This document shows positions 49,915 through 61,900 of a stretch of DNA of 64,000 nucleotides, piece by piece. A model generated the notes under the pieces. It did no database searches. It was not told the origin of the DNA and worked only from the letters and a program-made list of their open reading frames with translations. Within the stretch, counting starts at the first letter, position 1; each line of letters starts with the position of its first letter. Source of the stretch: Gavia stellata (Eukaryota > Chordata > Aves > Gaviiformes > Gaviidae); NCBI RefSeq assembly GCF_030936135.1, contig NC_082597.1, positions 77,420,495 through 77,484,494 of the forward strand, in the 5' to 3' direction. Both the position numbers and the translations under genes were made by a program.

Positions 49915-52900
49915 GTAAGCGCCGCGCCGCGGGGGCAGCGGGGGAGGGGCCCGCCGGAGGGCGGCCCAGCGGCCGCGCCGGCGCTCGCCCCCGCCCTGGG
50001 TTTGGCCCGAAGGTCGCCGAGGCCCCGCACGGCCCTGCTCTCCCCTCGGCGACCTTCGGGCCAGGCCCGGGGCGGGGGCGAGCGCCGGCCGCGCTCCTCC
50101 GCTGGGCACAGCGCGGCTCACCGGGGCTGGGACTGGGGTCAGGATCGGGTCGCCGTGCCGTGCCCCGCCTTGCCCGAGAGGCTCCGCGCAGGCCCGGGCG
50201 GCGGCACCCCGGGGGCTCCGTGCCCAGCGCCGACGGGGGCGGCCGGGCTGGTAACCGCCGTCCTGCCAGGGGCGTGCGCGGGGCCCGGCTGGTGGCAGGC
50301 CCCCCCGCCTGCCACCGTAGGGGTAGGGGTAGGGGAAGGGGAAGGGGCCCGGCCCGACCGGGCTCGGCTGCCGCCGTCCCGATGCTGGGAGGCGCCTTGG
50401 CTTCCCCTCCCGGGGCTTTCCTTCCTCCCCGGCGGCGGTCGGGGTTGACCTTGCAAGCCAGACTGTGTAAATGAAAACAGAAAAAAACGGGAAAAAAAAA
50501 ACCCAAACCCAAACCACGAAGCAAAGAGAAACTGCCCCCCAACTGCAGCTCGCACGGTGAGAAGTGGAGGTTGTGGGTTTGGACTTCCCCAGTAAACTGC
50601 AGCGGTGCTTAAAGAGGTCTGTTGTGTCTCACACTCCTGAAGTGCTTGGAGATCCTCGTGAACAAACACATAAATCTCCAAATCCGTACACCACTCTTTA
50701 AAGAAGGAAGGTAAAGATTTAAATGTTTGTTGTGGTAGGACAAGGAAGTAGTGGTTATAACGGCAACAGGAGAAAGTGTGTCTTAACCATCAGAAAATAA
50801 TTTCAGAAAATAAGGATTCGTAGGCTCTGAAATACTTCAGGAAGGCAATGAATTCTCAAGGCTTCATTAGAGAAGCATCTCTCAGGATATTCTAGATAAG
50901 CAGTCCACTCTTGAGCAGTCTGCTTTATGGAAATTTATAAGAGCCATGCAAGACAGGTTATGAGAAAGTCAAGCTATAAGAATATCAGTGTAATGTAGAA
51001 AAGGTCGGTGGTGCTGTTGACTGTAAAGCAAAGGAATCACAGACCAAATGTTAAGTCCATTTGGTGAAATACCACATGAGTTTGGCTTAAACTAATTTCC
51101 CCTTAAAGCAACCGTGGGAGCCTCCATAGGGGTGTTTAAAACTGTGATGTAGATCATTCAGGTATGATTAACGAGTGACTGACTTATTTGGGGGCTAAGA
51201 ACGGTCTGGATGATTCCTCGAGATCCCAGGGACCTTTTCTGTGAGCCTGTTGAAAACAAGCAGCCTTTTACATAGGGTTTAATTTGACTGAGGAACAGCT
51301 GCAGGGGCTGTTAAGGCTCCAGAGTATCTAATTACCATGACTAATTTGTTTTCTGTTTCAAATTTTTTTCTTATGTTCCTGGTTTTGTATCCATCTGTAG
51401 TGTAAACTGATACATTATATTGTGAGGATGCAGAGTGTTTCATGCTTGCCTGAAGATTATTGGGAGTGAGAGAGGATTCTATCTTCATTTAACTTGATTC
51501 TGATATGTAACAGCAATTTACTACTCCAGCAAAACAGCTATCCTTAAATAATGCAGCAAGTACTGTATTAGTGACTTAAGACTAAAAGTAGATTTACTGC
51601 GTTACCCAATCCTGACCTCTGCTTTTGCAGGTAACCCTCTATTCACTCATGCTTGAATCTGTTAACTTCTGATAAGTCTTATTTTAAGACTCTTTCAGGT
51701 ATAGTAAATAAAGCCGTGCTGTGCTGGAAACCATTTTGATTAAAACATTCACCTCTGATGGATAGGGCCTGACGTTCTTGAGCATTACTTGGAAGATTAC
51801 TTTTAAAAGAAATACTAAAATATAAAAGCGTACAAATATATGCAAAGCAAAATAACATGCTGGTTTTTTATTGTTCAACATTGCCACTCCTCTCCCTCCC
51901 AAAAACCCAGACTAAGTAGTGACACCCTGATTTTTTAGGTGTTTTTTTTAATGACGGTAGAATTCATCTTTAACGCAGGAAGCATGCCTTAAAAATAAGG
52001 TTACTTTTGGAAGAGTGCAGAGTAGTTGTGAGAAATCATTCAAGATGGAAGCTATTCAGCTTTCATTAAAAATTTCAGCAAGCAGGTAGGTAACAAGCGT
52101 GCTGGTAATTCCCCTCGTTTTAGTTCGTCTCTTTTACTTTCTTCCTATTAGGATCTGATGAGCACAGTGTCAAGAACCGTAGTTTTTTTCATTTGCAAAA
52201 GGCATAAATCACAAATCTGCCTACCATATTGAATGCAGTTTTCTTTTATGCTTTCAGAGTTTGGAGCCTCTTCCAGTGGGTGGGCCAGACTTTGGTGCCT
52301 TGGGAGAGGAAGCTGAACTGGTTGAAGTTGAACCTGAGGCCAAGCAGGAAATTCTCGAAAACAAAGATGTAAGTACCTGAACAACATCCTGAATTTTGTC
52401 TTAAGAGAAATGTCTTGGCACCCTTGCCTTCTCCCTTTTCCCTTTTTCCTAAGGGAACTTTCTAAACTATGGTTTGAGATGTGAAAGAATTAAATTCAGT
52501 ACTGTGAATTTAATCTGATGTTGTCTAGTTCCTGTTTTTTCCCCTACCACAGGAGTTGTTATTAAAATTAACCTTTAGCTAATAAACCTGTTTCCAGATG
52601 CTACTGTCCCCTCTCTCTCATCAGAGATTACTGCTTCTGCAACACTGCTTAGGAGCAAACAAAGCAACTGCCCTTAATCTGCTAGAGCGCAGTATTAGCC
52701 AGGTTAGGGTAAAGTGCCACCACGTGAATTATGTTACTAAGGGAAATACTAATTTCAGCAGAGGATGGTAGCCTTGTTTGGGTTTTTTTAACATTTCACA
52801 TGTAAGAGCATGTCTGTCTTGGCCCGTAATATGTTTAGCCATCCTAGGGGGTGAGATATCATGCGTTATCTCAGTTTTTATTAAGATTTTCCTTTCCCTT

Positions 52901-55900
52901 ACGATATTCAGAGTCATCCTCACTAGAAGCTTGGTAATAACATTTGGTTTTTATTTAGTTCATTATGTATATATTCTGATAGGGTTTTTTTAAGCAATTT
53001 GCAGTAATGCTAGGTTGTTCTTATTCTGCTGTTTTATTATATGCGAATACATGAAACATTTGCAGATTTTTTTTTTTTTTGACTCTTACCCGTAAAATTA
53101 TAATGTACTGAAAAGGTTGGAAAAATAAGGGAAATGCAATCACTGTAGTCCATTTGTACCAGCTAACCTGGAGCGTGTTGTGATCTTTAAGATAATTTTA
53201 TCTCAGATGATTATATAACAAGATGAATTACTTTAAGAAAATATAAAACCTCATAATGCTAGTGATCTTAATATCCATTTTTAACTGCAATGCTGCAGTG
53301 GTAGTAATAATTTTAATAGTTAAAGATTAAATATTTATGGCTTGTAGGTTTGTTTATTCTTTTAACTCTTTGCTCATGTGTAGCTGATGCAAGAAATAGC
53401 TAACTATGACTAACTACATGTTTTGTCTTATGTGGCTTAATATCTCAGTGTGATTTCTGTCCATACAACACTTACGACTAAAATCCCAGCAGCTACAGTC
53501 TGTTACTGTCTCATCTGCTACAACCAGTATTAGCTTTGGTATTAGAGTTCTTTTTTCTTTCATTTTTGTGTTAAGGGAACAACTTTCCAGAATTGTAGAT
53601 AGTACTGATTTCTGATAATGTAGGTTAGCAGTAATTATTCCAGGAATCTTCAGGGTTTTTCACTTGGACAGCGGTATTTTTTTCTGCATTGGTGATTTTG
53701 ATACTCGTTATTAGATGCAAACTCAGTATTTGTTTTTAAACATCTGTTCTGTTTAGGTGGTGGTTCAGCATGTGCACTTCGATGGACTTGGAAGGACCAA
53801 AGATGACATTATCATGTACGAAATCTCTGATGTTTTCAAGGCTAAAAATCTCATTGATGTAAGTACTGTAGTGAATACCAGACCTACTGTTTAAAAATTC
53901 AGGTTACGACTTTCTCTCTTTTTCCTGCTTTGGGCTACTCCCTTCAGACGTCAGGCAACTTTGTCAACTTTTGTGATGATTCTGATCTTGTGATACGGAA
54001 GCCAAACTTCAACGTGAAATCCTGGCAGATGCTGTATTTTCTGATATATTCAGCTCAAAGATGTTGTAGGAATGGCAAACAGTACTCTCAGATATTTTTT
54101 CAGCTTCACTCTTCCCATTTGAGAATTGCTAACTGTGTAGGTGACACTTTCAGTTAATTTGCTTAAGATGAATTGTTGGATCTCAGCACAGATAACTGAT
54201 GCCAGTCTCCACAGTGGATCAAAGTGTGAGTCAGACTGTGTGTCCCCGCACTTCTAGGTGGTGATTCCTTCTGGAGAATGGCTGGCAATTAAACCTGTAA
54301 ATTGGTCTAAATTTAAACACATTAAGGTGTTTGGGTTTTTTGCCAAAAGCATGGGCCCTGTAAATAGGTGTATAAGTTTTAACTGCTGAAACCTATTTGA
54401 ATAATAGGTTTAAGTATTATAACAATTAGGAAGCAAATTAACAAAAGGTAGGAATTGAGCCAGATGCTTTGGGTTTAATTTATTTCTTTACAGATTCAAG
54501 TGTTAAGGTGGTTATGATGTGTTTTGAAGGTGCATATATGTGTCTTTGTATACAAAATCTGTGAATATTGTATGACTTAGCTGCATTTTAACCATTTTAT
54601 CCTAGCTATTTTTTGATAACCTGAAAGACTGAGCTACTTATCTCATTCTGTAGGTGATGAGAAAATCACATGAAGCTCGTGAAAAGTTGCTTCGTCTAGG
54701 AATCTTTAGACAGGTAGAGGTTCTGATTGATACCTGTCAAGGTATGTATTGCCTCGTTAATCCTCACCTTTTTCCTCATACACACATAGGCACATGCATA
54801 CCTATAATGCATATTTCCCTGTGTAACAGGTTGGATGTTTTTTGTGTATATAACTTACTGTCGTATACCTTTATATGTTTTAGATACACATGTAGGTGTG
54901 CTATATATGCGAATGTATGTGTCTACATCCATTATCCTTATGAAAAAGATGTGTTTGCATGTGTCTGTATATATGTGTATATAAATATTACTTGTATACA
55001 TGCAAAAATGGGTGAATTTCCAGCACTAAAGTAATTACAGTACACATCCCTTAATCCAAAGTGTCAGAGGTACACTTGAGGAAAAGCTTGCAAATGTGTC
55101 CTGTACTTGATGTATTACATATAACATAGCTGACATTATATCAGCACATCCTTGGTGCTTAAGGAAATACTAGAAATTGTATCAGTGCTTGTGATTAAAA
55201 ATTGGCTTATAGTATATATATGGGGGAGCTGAATGTGTGCAGGTTTCACAGTAAAGCTCAGTTGGCATTCCCGGGCTTGTGGTTGCTTTTCAAACTCGTT
55301 GCTGTTCTCTTCAGCAGAGGAAAGTTGTGTTATTGAGAAGGAAACGCAGTGCGGTCCCACAGGTTGCTGGCGATGGGATGCTGTCCCATTTGCTTCAAGC
55401 AGAATTAGGTACCCTTGACAGCTGTGTTTTGGAGCAGCTGCCGTAGCCGGAGCCCGGAGGGATCTGAGCGGTTTCTGTTGTTCAGCACTTACCAACAGAG
55501 CACTGGGAGCTCTGCCCTAGTGACGGCCTTCTTCTTGCCATGTCTGGACCACTTTAATTTCTGTTTATTCTAACGTAAGAATTTCTGTACATGTTTGTTT
55601 TTACTGGGTAGGTAACAAACAAATGTTACTATTTCACAATTAAACTAACATGTTGATGATTAAAGCCAGTCATGCTGTGATTGAAACAAATTCTGTGCTC
55701 AGATCCAAACAGCTTTTCCTCAAGCCATTTTTCTTTGTAATATGGACTTTCATTATCATTTAATTCAACCAGTTTTCAAAGAATTCAAGTCATCTGTCTG
55801 CGTTTTTTTAAATAGCTCTTTAGAGATAACGTACGTTTGTTTGTTTGTTTATGTAGGAGATGATGCCCTTCCAAATGGTTTAGATGTAACCTTTGAGGTA

Positions 55901-58900
55901 ACAGAATTGAGAAGGCTAACTGGAAGCTATAACACTATGGTTGGCAACAATGAAGGCAGTATGGTATGGATTATTTCAAATAATTATTAATTCTTTGTTG
56001 AATTCCTCTTACTTTCATATTTCAAACCTAGCAAGGAGTTTGGTGATCCAAGCCAAATTACTTTCTTGATCCAGCTTTACTAAGCCTTTGCCAGACCTTT
56101 GTCTCTAAAAAGTCTTTGTATTAGTCAGACTTTCATTCAGGAAAAGCCTCTTTTGAGCTAGCGAAGAATGCTGTAGCTTCCAACTCAGTATGTTAATTTT
56201 TTAATTCTTAATTAAATACTTAAGTTATTTCTTGATAATATTTAAGACGCTTTGTCTACTGGAGAGATTAGTAGGCCGTTTGGCATTTGGTTTCTATGAG
56301 ATCTATTTAAAGTGTTTTTCTTCTCAGTCGAAATGCTTTATATTTGACTCAGAAATTGTTCTTGGTTTTCACTATATTAGCCCAGTACCCGTTATTCTGG
56401 CCTGCAAAGTGCAAGGTTTTCCAGAACCATATAAACTGTGGAACTTGTTTTCATTTGATTCAATTAAGGATGTATCAGATTAGAATCTTGTGTGAAAAAT
56501 ATTTACCGATTGACAGAAAAAGTAACAGCTGTACTGTTGTTCTGTTCACGTCCTTTTAACACAAGTGCTGATGTAAGTAGATCATGCTTTCAGGTGCTCA
56601 TTCGTGCACCCATTTTGCCTTCTCATGTGCACAGTGCAGCTGTGCCTGGGTGTGGTAGATAAGCCAAATCAAGGGACTCATCCTTTTCTTCTTAGGGGTA
56701 TTTTTAACCTGGATAAGAGAAGTGCATGACTCAGGTGATGGTGTTCTGCAAGTGCAAGGAGAGTAGGAACTCAGTGAGTTGAGAGCTGCTTATGCAGCTC
56801 CGCTGCTGAGGGCAATGTCCAGGGTATTGTGGCCTGAATGAAACCAGTGGGGAATCCTACCTGTTGGTTCTAGTGCCTTTGAAAACAGTCCGAAAGCTAC
56901 TGTGGTTTCTCTTTTTGTACTCTGCTTCCCCTTCTATTTGATTTTAATTTGTTACAGAGAAGTAAAAAGTTTGAAAGATACAAAAGCATCACTCGTGTAC
57001 ACTGGTATTGGCAGCAGAGCTTATGTTTCCTTAAGAGTTGAATAGATTTGACGTTTATTCTAATACCTTAAATTCATCTGAAGCCTATAGATGTAATATT
57101 TCATACTATTAGCCCTTTCTAGTTAGTTGGATAATTGCATGGTAGCCATCATCACAAAGTTCAGGTGACTGATTTGCTTCCAAGAGCTGTTAGACAAAGG
57201 CAATCAGGTTTCGGTAGCTCTTTTACATTCTTCTAAAATAGAACAGTCCTGGTAGTATCCGTGCTTGGAAGAAACCTGCTCCATCCTTTCTGTCAAAGGG
57301 CGAAGAGCTGCTAAAGGGGTACAAGGCATTTGTGTCAGAACAGGCAAAAGTGTTTTAACTAGTTTCTGAAGAATTGTAATGGTATGTTGTACTGCTGTCA
57401 AGACTGATTGCAAAAGTATCTTGCTACTTAAAAATACAGGGAAGTGGCTCTGTATTGATAATTTTCCATTGGCTTATTGCTGTGGTTCCGATGAACGCTA
57501 CCTGACAAGTAGTTTTCCTGATGATCAGCTGGAAAGTCTGCAGTTGCAGAGCAGCTGCTTCTTATGCCAAAGACTTATTCTCTTGGGCTTTGAGACTGGC
57601 TGGGAGATTTTGCTTGAAATAATAGCAGTACTGATGATACAGTGGGAATGCAGATTTAAGTCAGCAGCTACTGGACAGCAATAAAAATTGGATGATTAAC
57701 TGTAACTTGTGCTATTGTGATGGCTTTTGCTGCCAGTGCAAAGAGAAACCTAACTTAAAACACATTCAGTTACAACTATTCTTAATGTCTTCATTTCTCA
57801 TTCTCATGGTAGATATGCTTGTCTTCGGCATACAATTAAGATGCAAGACAGCAAACTATGAACTATGTTTTTTGGGGTTTTTTTGTTTTTTTTTTTTTTA
57901 ATTTTCCATAGGTACTTGGGCTCAAGTTCCCAAATCTCTTTGGACGTGCAGAAAAGGTAACCTTCCAGTTCTCCTATGGAACAAAGGAAACTTCATATGG
58001 CCTGTCATTCTTCAAACCACAGCCTGGAAACTTTGAAAGAAAGTAAGGGGGTGCATTTTTGAGTATTACTTTTTTTAGTGAAGGAATATAAAACAATTAA
58101 TAAGATCTTTCATTGAGTAATAATTAAACGTATTCCTTTCCCGAGGGTCTGTTAATAATTTAGCAGAGCTGGTTTCTTAAGTTTTTGTGATAATTTAAAA
58201 CTGTGCCTACGTAAATAACTTTCAAACCTACCAGTAATATTCTGTTTCAGTTTTTCAGTTAACGTGTATAAAGTAACTGGACAGTTCCCTTGGAGCTCTC
58301 TTCGTGAAACTGATAGAGGAATATCAACAGAATTTAATGTAAGTGTAGCACAAGCATTTGTGGAACACATGCTTCGTTTACATTTAATTCATGTCACAGC
58401 TGGCTTTCGCAAATACTTGGTTTACTTTTTTAACGATTGAAACACTTGTGCACAGAGCTAACTTGTCATTGTTTGAAAGAGGTCAACAATTTTAAAATAA
58501 TAGAGGCAATACACCTTAGTCTTTTTGTTAGAACTCAATCTTATTTTGGCCACATAAAAATACCAATGTGGTTTTCTACAAATTTTTAATGTTTAAAGTA
58601 TAATTTCAGAGAAGCAGCTGGTTGCCTAGCTCACTGTATCAGCCCAATTCAAGATATTTTTAATTTGGGATGGATTAAGTAGTGTGCACCTACTTGGAGA
58701 AACTCTCTTGGCTGGAGCAGAATTAGCATTAGTCTGAAATGAAAAAGGGTTTCTCTCTGATCCAAGAAGTTTGGAAAGAAGAAGCACAGACTCATGTATA
58801 AAAAAACTTTAGAGAGAAAGATTTTTCAGGGAAATGTTTATTTTAATTTTGTAGCAAAAATTTTTTCATGTCTTACTCAATTCTTTATTTGTAGTTTCCA

Positions 58901-61900
58901 ATCTGGAAGACCAATCACACACTGAAGTGGGAGGGTGTGTGGAGAGAGCTTGGCTGCCTTGCTAGAACAGCATCCTTTTCTGTTCGAGAAGAAAGTGGAC
59001 ACTCTCTTAAATCTTCTCTCTCTGTAAGGCTTTTTCCTGATAATTTTTTAAAACACATTATTTTGAGTCATCTAATGCTTACAAATTATAGCAAAGGAGC
59101 TGTTTGTCTTAGTAGGTAGTGCGTTTCACTTCAAACTTCTTTTGCTGTGTTTCGTTTTTCACACAGAGTCGTCCAGGAGGTCCAAAGAGAGAACGTATCT
59201 TCATAGCTGACTGTTGCATTTTGACTGTTGCATAGGCTGGTTTGTTCTTTCTGCAGGGCCTCCCTCTCTCATCTGCCGTTTCTTTTTGCAAAATTTTCTT
59301 CTTTTGTAGAAGACAGGATCAGTACATTTCCTCATCCTACAGTTGCTGTGCCCTTTCTAAATGTTCTTTCCTACAGCAGTTTTTGGTCACTTGTTATCTT
59401 TAACTTGTAGCTTACAAATTGTAGGAGATAAACTATTTGCAGGTTATTGTCACAAAATTGGTGATTTACACTGGGGCCTTGTTGCTGCTATATTTCTGGT
59501 GTGTACCATGGCCAAAAGATATAAATGTATGCATTTCATGTGGCCTCGAAATTGAAAACTGTATTAGTCTGTAGGTATATTGTTCCCAAATCCATGAAGC
59601 TACACTAGCCTTAGCTGGAACTGTGGTTGTCTTCCACTCTTTGCACAGTTTTTGAAGGAAAATAGTAGTGTCACTGTGTGGTATTCAGCAGATATGAGAA
59701 CCTAAAAATATTTTTTTTTATTCTTTTCAGCATGCCATGGTAATTGATTCCCGGAACTCTTCAATCTTGCCAAGACGAGGTGCTTTGCTGAAAATTAATC
59801 AGGTAGTATTAAATCACCTATGCTATTATTGGATTTTATCTGTAAGTGTGTTTGACTAAGTCTTAATTTATCTAATTGATGTTCATGTTATAAATGTCTA
59901 AAGTTAGAAATTAATTGTAAATTGACTAGTATACAGTGATGACCAGTATTTACTTTTTATCTTTACAGTGTGTACCTTTTAAAATCATGAAACCTTTTTT
60001 ATGGTGGCAAATTTTCATTTTTATACCATTGGTCAAACAGCACAGCCATTTTATCTTGCCATTAGCATTAAATTATTTATTAGCTGAGATACATTATCCA
60101 TGACAGTATTTACTCTATACTTTACAGTAGGTATTAGGCCTTGTTTTCTAACACTGTAATGTAAGACTACCAGACTGTGGTCCTGTTGCTACTTACAAAG
60201 TTTGTAAGTCTTAGAATTAAAAATGACAGACTGGGTAAAAATAACTCTCAAAGGTATACACATGTATAATTTTGGCCCAGAAAATGGTTTTCACTCTTGT
60301 TACTTTCAGAGCTTTTAGAAAAGCTGGCTTTTCTGTTGTATGGGTTAATACTTCAGAAGCATTACCTTCTGCAATGCTTTAGAAGCAGATTGCTTTCAAA
60401 TGTCATTGGAACTAGAATTGCCACTGCTTCTGTAAGCAGCAGTGAACTATTCTGTTCCTGAGTGACCAAGGGGGTTATAATTCAGGATTTAGTTAACATA
60501 TCATTTGTTAGATGCTGTCTCTAACACTGATTCAGTCACTTCACTTGTTATTTTCAACTTGAATTGGTATAATGCAACTGGCTGTCTGGTTCTTCAGCCC
60601 TGCTTTAGTACATAGGAAATCTTCTCAGGTCTAGGTAAATGCAGTAAGAGTTTTGATTTCAGGTGCTGAATTTTCCAGCTCCATTCTATTTTGCCATCAT
60701 TTACAAAATGGCTTAGAAAGCAATACCTTGGTTTAATATTTGGAGGAGGAAAATGCAGCTCATTGTTCTGAGGGTCCTGCGTGGTTTTTCACTGGTCCAA
60801 AATTCAGTTCTCTCTTCATACCAGTGTATCTGTATTTCTTGTACAGAAAACACTGCTTATGCTGATGCAGACTTGATGAACTTCTAGAGGGAAGAAACAT
60901 GTAATATCCGTTAAAACTTTCATAAACTTATGTCTTTGCAGGAGTTGGCTGGCTATACAGGTGGAGACGTGAGCTTTCTAAAAGAGGATTTTGAATTTCA
61001 GTTGAATAAGCAACTTATCTGGGATTCGGTAATTTTTTTAAAGATATTTTAGTAATTGATCTGAGTTAGCAAATGAGGTTATTGAATCTGTGTCTTACGA
61101 TGATTTTTCACCATGGATTAGAAAAAGATCATGGAAGTGAAAGATGGATGGTGTAGATATCTTGATTTGTTTTTTTGAAAAGGAAATATTCTTTCTTTTT
61201 AACCTGACGTTCCTGCCATGTACAGTCACTTGAGAAGTGGGCATTTTGGAAAGAACGATTTGTTTGACAGTTAACCATATGAATTGTTTTCCTTTCAGAA
61301 GTAAAGTTGGGTATGTCTCTTCTTTGTGATCTTTCTTAAGGGTGATTTTTCAAAAACTGATAACAGCCTTTGTTCTGTCTCTTTCACCTGGTTATGAATA
61401 TTCTGACTAATCTTGGTTTAGTTTTCTTTTGTCATTGTAAATTATGAATATATGACTACTAATTTTGGTATCATAGCATGTAATTATTTCTTCTACGTAA
61501 AATTATTGGGAAAGAATGGGAAGACTGATTTTACTACAACGCTAAGCTTGCACTACAACGTTTTGTGCACAATGAACAATTTAACTTCCAATAAGAAAGA
61601 CCCATGGTTTATGAGAGACCCCAGTCTGCCACCCCGCAGGCAGAACACGTCACAGATTTTATGGTGTGGTGGCTACATTAGTACTTTGGTTTGGAGTCAC
61701 TGTGTGGTTTTGAAACAAATTCCTGTATCATCATCACTTAAAGTCTTGGTTTGGTTGGCAGAGCAGTTCTTGTGTATACTAACTAGACTTCCTTCAGAGG
61801 AAATGACACTGGATACCTCCACTCCAAGTTCATGTTTAGTGAACTTCAGCTTCTTATGAGAACAGAGAGATGTTAAGTTTCAGGCAGCTTTAACAGCATA

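Larger units (their letters stand above)
49480..50460 (+). promoter_or_regulatory. SAMM50: CpG island promoter of SAMM50
   Basis: Very high CpG density over about 1 kb spans the promoter, the tiny first coding exon and the start of intron 1. It is TATA-less, with a consensus NRF1 site, a CCAAT box and a GC box in the 200 bp before the ATG. Transcription probably starts between about 49,800 and 49,880. The long open frames on both strands inside the island are composition artefacts. Confidence 0.85.

Noticed and set aside
49436-50542. Antisense open frame of 368 codons, and sense frames of 311 and 204 codons, in the SAMM50 CpG island
   Set aside because: Low-complexity P/G/A/R translations caused by stop-poor GC-rich sequence. 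The true coding content is only the seven codons of SAMM50 exon 1.
53930-54157. 75-codon open frame after SAMM50 exon 3 as an extra exon
   Set aside because: Exon 3 joins directly to exon 4 (NLID-VMRK) in agreement with human; an insertion here would disrupt the POTRA domain.
61452-61859. 135-codon open frame in SAMM50 intron 10
   Set aside because: No recognisable similarity, not needed for a protein that is continuous with human SAMM50 across exons 10 and 11, and no convincing splice sites.
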